Below are positions 35,364 through 43,884 of a stretch of DNA of 64,000 bases, in pieces. The stretch comes from Akkermansiaceae bacterium (lineage in GTDB: Bacteria > Verrucomicrobiota > Verrucomicrobiia > Verrucomicrobiales > DEV007): positions 1 through 64,000 of the forward strand of contig JACKQC010000002.1 in NCBI GenBank assembly GCA_024233085.1, written 5' to 3'. The position numbers and the translations under genes are program-made. The notes under the pieces were generated by a model. That model was given only the letters and a program-made list of their open reading frames with translations. It was not told the DNA's origin and searched no databases. Within the stretch, counting starts at the first letter, position 1; every line of letters starts with the position of its first letter.

Positions 35364-36899
35364 TCACGCCGCCTCCCCGCGCTTTTCCCCGCCGGTGGCC
35401 AGCCGCATCACCGCCTCCTCGCCCAGTTCGGATCGACCTAGCTCACCGGTCAGTCGCCCCTCGTGCATCACCAGCGCGCGGTCGGACATGCCGAGAATTT
35501 CCTCCATCTCGCTGGAGACAAAAAGGATCGCCATCCCCTCGCGGGCAAGCTCCTCCATGAGCGCGTAAATTTCCCGCTTGGCGCCGATGTCGATGCCGCG
35601 GGTCGGCTCGTCGAGCAGCAGGACTTTGGGCCGCAGGGCGAGCCATTTGCCCAGCACGACCTTCTGCTGGTTTCCGCCGGAAAGGTAACGCACCGCCTGT
35701 CTGTCACCCGGCGTCTTGACGCGCAGTTTCCCGATCGTCTCGGCCGAAATCTCGCTTTCCTTTTTCAGATCGAGGAAACCCCGCCGCTGATCGCGCCGCA
35801 GGCTGGCCAGGCTCAGGTTTTCGCGCACCGCCATGTCGAGAATGAGACCCTGCTGCTTGCGATCCTCCGGCGCGAGCGCCAGTCCGGCCTGGATCGCCTC
35901 GCGCGGCGTGCGGATGGCGCGCGTCTCGCCGCCGATCCGGATCTCGCCGCCCAGCGCCGGCGTCGCGCCGAAAATCGTCCGCACCGCCTCGGTCCGTCCC
36001 GCGCCCACCAGCCCGGCCAACCCAACGATCTCGCCCGCGCGAATCGAAAAATTCAGCGTGTGCGCCGGGTGTGCCGGCGTCCGCAGATCGCGCACCTCGA
36101 GCGCCACTTCGCCCGGCGCGTGCGGTTCGTGCGGATAAAACCGCGAGAGATCGCGTCCCACCATCATGGTCACCATGCGGTCGTGCTCGATCTCCTCCCG
36201 CCCGAGTTCGCCCGCGTTTTCGCCGTCGCGCAGGACCGCGACCCGGTCGGCGAGTTCCTTCACCTCTCCGAGCCGGTGGGAAATGTAGATCACGCTGACC
36301 CCGCGCGAACGCAGGTCGCGGATCACGGCGAAAAGGTTTTCGGCCTCCTTCCGCGACAGGCTGGAGGTGGGCTCGTCCATGATGAGCACTCGCGCGTCGA
36401 TGGAGAGGGCCTTGGCGATTTCGACCATCTGCTGGCGGCCGATGGAGAGGTTCCCGACGACCTCGCCGGGATCGATTTCCAGCCCGACCCGGTCGAGGAA
36501 GCGCTTCGATTCACGGGAGATGACGCGCTCGTCGATGACGCCGAATTTCCGCGGTTCGCGGCCGAGAAAGATGTTGGCCCCGGCGCTGAGGTTCGTCGCC
36601 AGGTTGAGTTCCTGGTGAATCAGCGCGATTCCGAGCCGCATCGCGGTCTGCACCGAATCCATCGCGACCGGTTCGCCGTCGACGAGAATCTCGCCGCTGT
36701 CGGGCAACTGCACGCCGGCGAGTATTTTCATGAGCGTGCTTTTACCGGCGCCGTTCTCGCCGATCACGGCCAGCACCTCACCGCGCCCGAGCCGCAGATC
36801 GACCTCGTGCAGCGCCCGCACGCCCGGGAAACGCTTCCCCACGGCGCGGACTTCGAGGAGGGGGGGCCGCAGATCGAGCGATGATTCGGAATTCTGCAT
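35364..36899 (-). CDS. Ribose-type ABC importer ATP-binding protein (RbsA family)
   Basis: A 511-residue protein with two fused ATPase domains. The first has Walker [15 protein letters not shown], signature [15 protein letters not shown] and Walker [13 protein letters not shown]. The second has a degenerate Walker A ([18 protein letters not shown]), signature [16 protein letters not shown] and Walker [15 protein letters not shown], as usual in RbsA/MglA types. It drives uptake through the permease at 33789. The ATG at 36899 is preferred over a start 13 codons upstream. The gene is separated from the permease by the toxin-antitoxin pair and from the binding protein by ~1.25 kb of repeats and a transposase. 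Confidence 0.93.
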   Translation of the reverse strand: MQNSESSLDLRPPLLEVRAVGKRFPGVRALHEVDLRLGRGEVLAVIGENGAGKSTLMKILAGVQLPDSGEILVDGEPVAMDSVQTAMRLGIALIHQELNLATNLSAGANIFLGREPRKFGVIDERVISRESKRFLDRVGLEIDPGEVVGNLSIGRQQMVEIAKALSIDARVLIMDEPTSSLSRKEAENLFAVIRDLRSRGVSVIYISHRLGEVKELADRVAVLRDGENAGELGREEIEHDRMVTMMVGRDLSRFYPHEPHAPGEVALEVRDLRTPAHPAHTLNFSIRAGEIVGLAGLVGAGRTEAVRTIFGATPALGGEIRIGGETRAIRTPREAIQAGLALAPEDRKQQGLILDMAVRENLSLASLRRDQRRGFLDLKKESEISAETIGKLRVKTPGDRQAVRYLSGGNQQKVVLGKWLALRPKVLLLDEPTRGIDIGAKREIYALMEELAREGMAILFVSSEMEEILGMSDRALVMHEGRLTGELGRSELGEEAVMRLATGGEKRGEAA

Positions 36900-37443
36900 G
36901 TTCACAAGGCTCCCGGTTTTTCGATTTTGTCCAATCAAGATTCTGGTCGATCAGCCGCGCAATTCAATGAGTTTGGTTCGCCATTTCGAATTCGGCCGGC
37001 CCGGGTTCGTTCGGACTGGACCCCGTCCCGGGGTTGAAGGTCGACGGGGTCTCGATTTCGATTTTCGAGATGAGTTCGCGGCTTCGCAACCCCTTTGGGG
37101 TTGGGTTGTCAGAGGGTGACCGGGGACCCCAGGGTTGTTCCAACCCTGGGCTAGGGTCCCAAAGCCCTTTGGGCTATTCAAAAAATCGGGCGGTCACCCC
37201 GAATCCGTCGCATCGGGTCGATCGCTCCGGGTTTCCCGACCCGGAATGGCCGACGGTCATTTCAAAAAGTCGGGCGATCAACCCGAATCCGTCGCATCGA
37301 GTCGATAGCGCAGCGGTTTTCGCTGTGGATAGCCCAACGGGCTTTCGTATCTCAGCCCAGGGTTGGAACAACCCTGGGTATTTCCGCACGATGCCGGCAA
37401 CCCCAAAAGGGGTTGCGCGGACCCGCGCGCTCGCGGGCTGGGG
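36900..37443. repeat. R2 repeat cluster 3' of the 37.4-kb transposase gene
   Basis: R2 units: GCAACCCCTTTGGGGTTG-like at 37086-37103, CCAGGGTTGTTCCAACCCTGG (37129-37149) and AAAGCCCTTTGGGCT (37161-37175). An inverted copy follows with AGCCCAACGGGCT (37331), CCCAGGGTTGGAACAACCC (37356) and GCAACCCCAAAAGGGGTTGC (37396-37415). Between them a ~46-bp unit containing GAATCCGTCGCATCG occurs twice (37178-37223 and about 37264-37309). The region 36900-37080 shows no gene or clear site. Confidence 0.8.
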
Positions 37444-37899
37444 TCAATCCCAAACGTACCGCTCGTCGTATTCGACTTCGTACCGATCCAGAAAATCCCG
37501 AAACTCTTCCTTGAACGTGCGCTTTCGATGATGCGCTTCCTGATCGCGAACATATCGGATTACGGTGTCTTTTTGGGATTGTCCGATGGAAAAAACGCCA
37601 TACCCGGCCTGCCAATGAAACGCCCGAAAATCGGCCGATCGTTCCTTCAACCACAGCGCCGAAACTCGTTTCGTTTCCTTCACGAAATCCGCGATGGTGA
37701 GCGTCCGCGAAAGGGTCGTCAAAAGGTGGACATGATCCGAGACCCCGCCGATTTCGATCGGGATACATCCCAATGTATTGACCACCCCGCCCATCCAAGA
37801 ATGAAGGTCCGCGCGCAGATTCGCGTTCCGCAACCAGGGTTCGCGGTTCTTGGTCGAGAAAATCGTGTGCAGATTGACGGAAGCGAGCGATTGGGGCAT
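37444..37899 (-). CDS. IS200-like Y1 transposase (TnpA type), flanked by R2 repeats
   Basis: A 151-residue HUH single-strand transposase. It has the metal-binding HUH site in IGGVSDHVHLLTTLSRTL and the catalytic Tyr region VIRYVRDQEAHHRKRTFKEE. The start VNLHTIFSTKNREPWL matches TnpA relatives that spread short palindromes. No accessory orfB is present. R2 palindromes lie on both sides (to 37443, and 37929-38030), as in REP units mobilised by a dedicated TnpA. The ATG at 37899 is chosen over one 11 codons upstream. It interrupts the importer gene order. Confidence 0.88.
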   Translation of the reverse strand: MPQSLASVNLHTIFSTKNREPWLRNANLRADLHSWMGGVVNTLGCIPIEIGGVSDHVHLLTTLSRTLTIADFVKETKRVSALWLKERSADFRAFHWQAGYGVFSIGQSQKDTVIRYVRDQEAHHRKRTFKEEFRDFLDRYEVEYDERYVWD

Positions 37900-37924
37900 G
37901 TTTCTCAGGCGTTTTAGTTCGCGG

Positions 37925-38147
37925 TTCCACAACCCCTTCAGGGTTGGCCGGTCATTTCGTGACCGAGGACCCAGGGTTGTTCCAACCCTGGGCTAAGGTC
38001 CGAAAGCCCTTTGGGCTTTTCCAAAAGCCCTTTGGACTTTCCACGAAAACGCTTTGGGCTTTTCAAAGAGCTTGTCGGCCTTGCCAACAGTCTAAGTCGT
38101 CACACTAATCGAACAAGTGGGATGCGCTTCGCAACAATCCCCGTTTG
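37925..38147. repeat. R2 repeat copy 5' of the transposase and trailing direct units
   Basis: CAACCCCTTCAGGGTTGG (37930-37947), CCAGGGTTGTTCCAACCCTGG (37971-37991) and GAAAGCCCTTTGGGCTTTT (38002-38020) repeat the R2 arrangement. It is followed by decaying copies of AAGCCCTTTGG and GCTTTGGGCTTTTC up to about 38062. The rest, to the stop of the binding-protein gene, shows nothing. Confidence 0.75.
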
Positions 38148-39287
38148 TCAGGGTTTCTTGATGGTGGTATCCGGCTTGGCCGCGTTTCCCGCCCGATCGC
38201 GAGGCTTGCCCGCCTCCGACTCGCTCCGAACCGTTCCAATTCCCCGCTTCGCCTTCAGATCGGTCCAAAAGGCCTCCACATTGTCCCTCCGGATCTGCCG
38301 GGCCGGCACGACGATGAATTTGTCCGCCGGAATCACGCTCCGGTCGCCCGCCTTCAGGGCCTTGAGCACCTTGATCGACTGGTAGCCGTATTCGTACGGG
38401 TTCTGCACGACCGTGCCGTGAACCGAGCCGTCGATGATTCCCTGGAGCGTCGCGTCCGCCTCGTCGAAGCCGATCACCTTGACCTTTCCGATCTTCCCGG
38501 CGCCCTGCAGGGCCTCGAGAATCATCGGCGGATTGTAGGCGAACAGGCCGATCATGCCGTCGATGTCGGGAAAGCGCGACAGGGTGTCCTCGGCGTTGGC
38601 TTTCGCCTTGAGACGGTCAAACTGATCGGTCAGCGTGCCGAGGACCGTGAAGCGCCCGCCTTTGACCTCGGCGCCCGGCGGATCGAAGTTCTCCGGGTTC
38701 TTCGGCCGGTCGAGCAGCTCGTCGATCACTCCCTGGCGCCGCAGCCGCGCGTTGTCCTGCTCCATCCGGCCGATGAAAACCATCACCTTGCCCCCGTCGG
38801 GCAGGGCCTCCTTGACCAGGGCGCCGCATTGGCGGCCGGCCTCGTAGTTGTCCACCCCGATGAAGGCCTCGCGATTCGCCTTGGGCGCGTCGGAATCGTG
38901 CGTGATCAGCGTGGCGCGCTCGGCGATGGAGTTGAGCAGATCGATCTGGTTGGCGGCGTCGATGGGGCTGACGGCGATGCCGTCGATGCCGCGCGTGACG
39001 AGATCCTCGAGCATGTTTTTCTGCTCGACCGCGCCGCCGGCCGGCATCAGCACCGTGACGTCCACGTCCAAATCCGCGCCCGCCTTCTTCGCGCCGGACT
39101 CGGCGATGTTCCAGAATGGATCGACCCCGTTGGTCACGTAGGCGAGCCGGGGTTTGGCGCCTTTTTCCGATCCGCCGCCCGCGTCTCCGCCGCCGCCGCC
39201 ACAGGAGGCAAGGCCGGCCGCGGCGAAGAGTGTCAGGACCCGCCGGGCCAGAATCGGGAGAGCCGTTTTCCAAGTCGTCTTTTTCAT
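38148..39287 (-). CDS. Sugar ABC importer substrate-binding lipoprotein (RbsB type)
   Basis: A 379-residue periplasmic-binding lipoprotein. The lipobox is LFAAAGLASCGGGGGD (Cys about 29), with a Gly/Asp-rich spacer. The type I fold shows RLAYVTNGVDPFWNIAESGA, GIDGIAVSPIDAANQIDLLN, FIGVDNYEAGRQCGALVKEA, IDGMIGLFAYNPPMILEALQ and VIGFDEADATLQGIIDGSVH. These bind ribose, xylose, inositol or similar. A charged Pro/Arg tail follows the fold. It is the upstream-most gene of the importer; the ATPase gene lies 1.25 kb downstream past the REP/transposase island. Confidence 0.93.
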   Translation of the reverse strand: MKKTTWKTALPILARRVLTLFAAAGLASCGGGGGDAGGGSEKGAKPRLAYVTNGVDPFWNIAESGAKKAGADLDVDVTVLMPAGGAVEQKNMLEDLVTRGIDGIAVSPIDAANQIDLLNSIAERATLITHDSDAPKANREAFIGVDNYEAGRQCGALVKEALPDGGKVMVFIGRMEQDNARLRRQGVIDELLDRPKNPENFDPPGAEVKGGRFTVLGTLTDQFDRLKAKANAEDTLSRFPDIDGMIGLFAYNPPMILEALQGAGKIGKVKVIGFDEADATLQGIIDGSVHGTVVQNPYEYGYQSIKVLKALKAGDRSVIPADKFIVVPARQIRRDNVEAFWTDLKAKRGIGTVRSESEAGKPRDRAGNAAKPDTTIKKP

Positions 39288-39454
39288 GATCGCTGCTGAA
39301 GGGGAGGTGAAAGGATGAAACTACCGCCGGTCGCGAGCCCGAGCCCAAGGAGGCGAACCGCCTTCCGGCAAAAGCCCCACCCTAGGCATTCCCCGGCGGG
39401 ACGGAAAGCACAATTCGCGTCCGACATCGCGCACCCGGCGCCCGCGCCCGCGCT

Positions 39455-40843
39455 TCACTCGCCGGCGGTCACGGTGGAGCCCGTGCCGGACTCGCCCTCC
39501 GGCGTCGCGCGGCCTTCGGAGGCGGTTTCGGCGGGTTTGAGGATCGCCGAAATCCGCCGCGCCGCCCGCGCCCTGACCGCCATGGTGTGTCGCCGCGGAC
39601 TGCTGAGCAGGACCGAGATCCAGCGCAGTTCGTGGCTGTTCTCGAGCATCACCTTGACCATCATCGTCAGCGGCACGGCGAGAAACATCCCCACCGGTCC
39701 CCAGACGTAGCCCCAGAAAAGCACCGACAGGATCACCACCGTCGTCGAAATGCCGAACCGGTCTCCCAGCAGCATCGGCTCGATGAAATTCCCGATCGTC
39801 ACATTGATCGCCAGATACACGATCAACACCGCGAAAGCCGGCCAGAAACCCTGCTCGACCAGCGCGAGGATGATCGGCGGGATCGCCGCCACGATGGAGC
39901 CGACCGCCGGCACATAGTTGAAAATGAAGGCCACCAGACCCCACAGAATCGGAAAATCGACCCCGATCGCCGCGCAGCCCCCCCCCGCCAGCACCCCCGT
40001 CACCGCGCTGACGATGGTCTTGATGCCGAGGTATTTCTGGATGTCTTTCGACGAATTCTGAAAGCGCCGCAGGTCCGGACCCCGCTCCCGGATCACCTGC
40101 CGGACCGTGCTGGAAAAATTGCCCGATTCCCCGAGCACGAAGATCATGATGATCAGCACGAAGAAGGACTTCGAGGCCAGCGACGTGATGCGGCCGACCA
40201 GCTCGGTTTGACCGATCCACTCCACGATGATCTTCGAGTCCCAGTAACGGTTGAAAAGCTCGTTGAAAGTCAGCAGCGGCCTTTCGCCCGCGGTCCCCTC
40301 GTCCCCCGCCAGGGGCGGCGTCACATCCACCGGCGGCACCGGTGTCGACGGCCCCGCATCCGGCACCGCGACGGGCGAAACTGGCGCGGCGGGAACCGCC
40401 CCCGAGTCCGTGGCGGCCGCGGTCCCCTCGCCCGGCAGCAGATCCAGGTCGAATTTGTCCATGAAGGCGCTGAACCGCGCCAACTGCGCGTCCACCGTCT
40501 TGGTGAATTCCGCCGTCCGCTTCTGCAGGCTGTTCGCGTAGTCGAGCCGCTTGTCCTGAAACTCCGGCAGCACGCTGCCCGCCAGCAGGATCAAGCCGGA
40601 CAGAATGAGAAAATCGATCCCCACCGTCAGACCGATCGCCAGCGGGCGCGGGACGTTCTTTCTGACGAACCAATTGAGAATCGGCAGGGACAGCACCGCG
40701 AGAAACAAGCCCAGCATCACCGGCACCAGCAGCTCCGAGGCCGCCCGCAGCCCCGCCACGATCACCACGAACGCCGCCAGCATCAGGAGCACGCGAACGC
40801 CCGCTCCCTGCGCGTCTTTTCGAGGTCCAAGTCCGGTGGCCAT
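39455..40843 (-). CDS. AI-2E family transporter (UPF0118)
   Basis: A 462-residue membrane protein with the family layout. Two helices near the N-terminus (MLAAFVVIVAGLRAASELLV) are followed by VPRPLAIGLTVGIDFLILSG, a long soluble helical hairpin that here carries a Pro/Ala-rich linker (residues ~140-205), then GIKTIVSAVTGVLAGGGCAA, VAFIFNYVPAVGSIVAAIPP and GNFIEPMLLGDRFGISTTVV. Members move autoinducer-2 or ions; the substrate here is unknown. The ATG at 40843 is chosen because the upstream open frame overlaps the mutL promoter region and looks non-coding. It is divergent from mutL. Confidence 0.9.
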   Translation of the reverse strand: MATGLGPRKDAQGAGVRVLLMLAAFVVIVAGLRAASELLVPVMLGLFLAVLSLPILNWFVRKNVPRPLAIGLTVGIDFLILSGLILLAGSVLPEFQDKRLDYANSLQKRTAEFTKTVDAQLARFSAFMDKFDLDLLPGEGTAAATDSGAVPAAPVSPVAVPDAGPSTPVPPVDVTPPLAGDEGTAGERPLLTFNELFNRYWDSKIIVEWIGQTELVGRITSLASKSFFVLIIMIFVLGESGNFSSTVRQVIRERGPDLRRFQNSSKDIQKYLGIKTIVSAVTGVLAGGGCAAIGVDFPILWGLVAFIFNYVPAVGSIVAAIPPIILALVEQGFWPAFAVLIVYLAINVTIGNFIEPMLLGDRFGISTTVVILSVLFWGYVWGPVGMFLAVPLTMMVKVMLENSHELRWISVLLSSPRRHTMAVRARAARRISAILKPAETASEGRATPEGESGTGSTVTAGE

Positions 40844-40949
40844 CGTGACCGACAATGTCCCTTCAAAGCGCGGGCGCCTCAACCGAAAAGTCCGCCGCCC
40901 CGAAGCCCCCTTGCCCCGCCGCCCGCCCCGCCTACATTGGATCCTCGCC

Positions 40950-42791
40950 ATGGGAAAAATCCGCCTCCTCCCCGACGCACTCGCCAGCCAGGTCGCGGCC
41001 GGCGAGGTCGTGGAGCGCCCCGCCTCCGTGGTCAAAGAACTCGTCGAAAACTCCCTCGACGCCGGCGCCGGCAGCATCGAAGTCCGCGCTCAGCGCGGCG
41101 GCATCGCTCTGATCCGCGTCCTCGACGACGGCTGCGGCATGAACCGCGACGACGCCCTGATGTGCGTCGAGCGCCACGCCACCAGCAAGATCCGCTCCAA
41201 GGAGGACCTCGCCGCCATCGCCACCCTCGGCTTCCGCGGCGAGGCCCTGCCCAGCATCGCCAGCGTGTCGAAATTCCGCCTCGCCACCCGCGAACCCGGC
41301 GCCCTCCACGGCACCGAAATCCTCATCAACGGCGGCAAAATGACCTCCGTCGCCGACTGCGGCGAGCCGCCCGGCACCCAGATCGAGGTGCGCTCCCTGT
41401 TTTTCAACATCCCCGCCCGCCGCAAATTCCTCCGGAGCGAAAACACCGAGTTCAGCCACCTCGAGCAGGTCGTCCGCGTCCAGGCCATCGCCCATCCCGG
41501 CGTCCGCGTCGCCCTCGTCCACAACGAGCGCGTCGTCTTCCAGCTCCCCGCCACCGCCGATCCCCGCGAGCGCATCCGCGGCCTCGCCGGGGCCGACCTC
41601 GCCGGACGTCTCCTGCAAATCCCGCCCCTCACCCGCGACGGCGTCACCGTGTCCGGCTTCATCGGCCCGCCCGGAATGAGCCGGAGCGACCGCCGCCACC
41701 AGCTCAGCTTTCTCAACGGCCGCCCCGTCGAGGCCGCCATGCTCACCTACGCCCTGCGCGAGGGCTACCACACCGCCCTGATGAAAGGGCAGTACCCCGT
41801 CACCTTTCTCTTCCTCGAAACCGACCCCCGCGCCGTCGACGTCAACGTCCACCCCGCCAAGCGCGAAGTCCGTTTCCACGACGGAAACGCCGTGCGCGAC
41901 GCCGTCATCGCCGCCGTTTCCGCCACCCTGTCCGGAGAAATGCGGCGCCCCGTCACCGGCGTCGGATGGGATGTGGAAAAAAAGGCCGCGCCATCCCCGT
42001 CCGCCGCCGTTTCCGGCGAACAGCCCGACCTCATCCCCCAGGCCGAGCAACACGCGCTGCGCCGCGACTGGAGCGATTTTTCCCCCTCTCCGGCGCCCGC
42101 AAACATTCCGGCGAGCGACTCAACAGGGTTGAGTCCCCCACCCAACCCTGTTGAGTCCGACGCCCAACCCTCTCCGGTCGAGCCCGACCCCGGAACGGTC
42201 GCGCCGAAGGCGGAGGATTTTCGACTACTCGGCGTGCTGGGAAAGCTCTACGTGCTGCTCGAGGGCCGGGAGGGCCTCGTGCTGATGGACCAGCACGCCG
42301 CGCACGAGCGCGTCCTCTTCGAGGAAATGCGGCGGCGGATGGAGACCGGCGGCGTGCCCTCGCAGGCCCTTCTCGTGCCGCTGACCATCGAGCTGTCTCC
42401 GCGCGACTTCGACCTCGCCTCGCGCAATCTCGAGACTCTCGCCAAGCTGGGCCTTTCCGCCGAGCCCTTCGGCGGCAACACGCTGAAGGTCGACGCCCTG
42501 CCGACCTTTCTCAAAAGCGACGATCCCGAGACCTTTTTCGGCGCCGTGCTCGACGAGTTGCGCGGCGCCAGCGACCGCATGTCGAAGATGCGCCTCGGCG
42601 AGGACATGGTGGCCACCACCGTGTGCCGCCACGCGGTGAAGGCGAACGACCCGCTCCATCCCGCCGAGCTGGAAAAACTGCTGCGCGACCTGCTGGTCTG
42701 CGAGATGCCCTACTGCTGCCCCCACGGCCGCCCCACGCTGATCCAGATCGGTTACGCGGAACTGGAGCGGAAATTCGGCCGCCGGGTATAG
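40950..42791 (+). CDS. mutL: DNA mismatch repair protein MutL
   Basis: A 613-residue MutL with a GHKL ATPase N-domain: MGKIRLLPDALASQVAAGEV, ENSLDAGAGSIEV, LDDGCGMNRDD, TSKIRSKEDL, GFRGEALPSIASV and FFNIPARRKFL. It transmits the mismatch signal from MutS to a nuclease. The C-terminal dimerisation domain begins at about residue 421 (FRLLGVLGKLYVLLEGREGL) and includes LVLMDQHAAHERVLFEEM and the MutL-type endonuclease-site regions ACKAND-like HAVKANDPL and PHGRPTLIQI. The linker at residues ~389-404 is an R1 repeat. MutS is not in the window. The ATG at 40950 starts the canonical N-terminus. Confidence 0.96.
   Translation: MGKIRLLPDALASQVAAGEVVERPASVVKELVENSLDAGAGSIEVRAQRGGIALIRVLDDGCGMNRDDALMCVERHATSKIRSKEDLAAIATLGFRGEALPSIASVSKFRLATREPGALHGTEILINGGKMTSVADCGEPPGTQIEVRSLFFNIPARRKFLRSENTEFSHLEQVVRVQAIAHPGVRVALVHNERVVFQLPATADPRERIRGLAGADLAGRLLQIPPLTRDGVTVSGFIGPPGMSRSDRRHQLSFLNGRPVEAAMLTYALREGYHTALMKGQYPVTFLFLETDPRAVDVNVHPAKREVRFHDGNAVRDAVIAAVSATLSGEMRRPVTGVGWDVEKKAAPSPSAAVSGEQPDLIPQAEQHALRRDWSDFSPSPAPANIPASDSTGLSPPPNPVESDAQPSPVEPDPGTVAPKAEDFRLLGVLGKLYVLLEGREGLVLMDQHAAHERVLFEEMRRRMETGGVPSQALLVPLTIELSPRDFDLASRNLETLAKLGLSAEPFGGNTLKVDALPTFLKSDDPETFFGAVLDELRGASDRMSKMRLGEDMVATTVCRHAVKANDPLHPAELEKLLRDLLVCEMPYCCPHGRPTLIQIGYAELERKFGRRV
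42115..42160. repeat. R1 repeat copy E, in frame in the mutL linker
   Basis: The copy reads GCGACTCAACAGGGTTGAGT, then CACCCAACCCTGTTGAGTCC. In the mutL frame it encodes DSTGLSPPPNPVES without a stop, within the flexible linker between the ATPase and C-terminal domains. Confidence 0.8.
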
Positions 42792-42807
42792 GGCGGGGCC
42801 AGAAAAA

Positions 42808-42838
42808 ACCCGAAGACCGCGCGGGGCGATCTTCGGGT
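42808..42838 (-). terminator. Rho-independent terminator for the minus-strand cytochrome gene
   Basis: The 9-bp stem ACCCGAAGA/TCTTCGGGT surrounds a 13-base GC-rich loop. On the minus strand it is followed by a run of T (AAAAAA on the plus strand at 42803-42808), so it ends transcripts coming from 43265. It lies 17 bp past the mutL stop and may also slow mutL transcripts. Confidence 0.8.
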
Positions 42839-42890
42839 CGTTCGAGGCGGGCCGATGGCCGCCCGAAAAAGGGAGCGTTGCCGTCCCGGC

Positions 42891-43265
42891 TCAGGGCTTG
42901 AAGTCGTTGTGACAGCCCTTGCAGTTGACGGCCTTTTTGTAGTCGGCGGCGGCGCCTTCCTTGCCTTCCTGGAGGCCCTTGACGGCGGCGACCAGCGCCT
43001 GGCAATTCTTGACCCAGACCGCCTTGTCGCCCTGCGGCGGCTCGGTGCCACAGATTTTCTTGTAGCCGTCGAGGAGGCCCTGAAGCTCTTCCGCGGTGGC
43101 GGTGCCGGCCCCGGCCTTCTTGCAGACGGGATCGGTGCCTTCGGGAGCCTTGTGGTATTCCTTCATGAACTTGGAAATGACGTCGTCATCGGCCCGGGTC
43201 GTGACGGAGAATCCGATCAGGACCGCGGCGGCGGCGCCAAGGATGATTGCGAATTTGCGATTCAT
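42891..43265 (-). CDS. Small secreted cytochrome c (cytochrome c'-like)
   Basis: A 124-residue protein with a signal peptide (MNRKFAIILGAAAAVLIGF, cleaved near TTRADD) and one haem-binding CxxCH at the extreme C-terminus (KAVNCKGCHNDFKP). The C-terminal position and helical body fit the class II cytochrome c' group. Cys also occurs in DPVCKKAGAG, KKICGTEPPQ and VKNCQALVAA, which is more than usual. Haem insertion would need CcsBA encoded at 27.4 kb. It is divergent from the IscA-like gene and ends in a rho-independent terminator. Confidence 0.85.
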   Translation of the reverse strand: MNRKFAIILGAAAAVLIGFSVTTRADDDVISKFMKEYHKAPEGTDPVCKKAGAGTATAEELQGLLDGYKKICGTEPPQGDKAVWVKNCQALVAAVKGLQEGKEGAAADYKKAVNCKGCHNDFKP

Positions 43266-43490
43266 ATCGATTTCGTTTTTGCTTATCTCGTTTGGATTTT
43301 TTTCTGTGGATGGTTTCGCTTCCGCCGCCCGGAAACCCCAAGGCAAAGCCTCCTTCAGGTGAAGCGAACCGGTGTTTTGCCGAAAATCCGGGGAATTGTC
43401 AATGTTTTCCGCGCGCAATGGCGCCCGGCGCGGTTGCGCTTGATTTCGCCCCCCGCCGGACGGACATTCCCGCTCGCCGGCTTCCACCTC

Positions 43491-43829
43491 ATGACCGTCA
43501 CCGAAAACGCCGCCCGACACCTCCGCGATCTGCTCGAATCCCGCGGCGCCGCGCCCGCCGAGGCGGGACTGCGGCTTTTTGTGGAGAAAGGCGGCTGCGC
43601 CGGCCTGCAATACGCCATGAAGATCGCCGAGCCGGAACCGGGCGACGAGGTCGTCGAGCGGGACGGGGTGCGGGTCTTCGTCGCCCGCGACAGCCTCGAG
43701 TATCTTCGAAACTGTGAAATCGACTACGAGGATTCGCTGAACGATTCCGGGTTCAAGATCCACAACCCCGACGCGGTCCGGAGCTGCGGCTGCGGCACGA
43801 GTTTCGAGGCCAACCCGGCGGCGGGTTGA
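43491..43829 (+). CDS. IscA/HesB/ErpA-family iron-sulfur cluster carrier
   Basis: A 112-residue protein with the A-type carrier pattern. The first Cys is in VEKGGCAGLQYAMK and the C-terminal pair in VRSCGCGTSFEAN, giving C-x(~63)-C-G-C. It delivers iron-sulfur clusters to enzymes. FVARDSLEYLRNCEIDYEDS and GFKIHNPDA match the family. The ATG at 43491 starts the helix MTVTENAARHLRDLLES. The downstream flavin/Fe-S membrane protein is a plausible client. Confidence 0.92.
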   Translation: MTVTENAARHLRDLLESRGAAPAEAGLRLFVEKGGCAGLQYAMKIAEPEPGDEVVERDGVRVFVARDSLEYLRNCEIDYEDSLNDSGFKIHNPDAVRSCGCGTSFEANPAAG

Positions 43830-43884
43830 CCGCCCGAAAATCCGGAAAGCGCCGCGCCGTCCCGGCGAACAGTCTTTCGATTCG

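Noticed and set aside
39587..42154. An 855-codon plus-strand open frame
   Set aside because: It is antisense to the AI-2E transporter, then overlaps mutL in another frame; its Arg/Pro-rich composition is that of a shadow.
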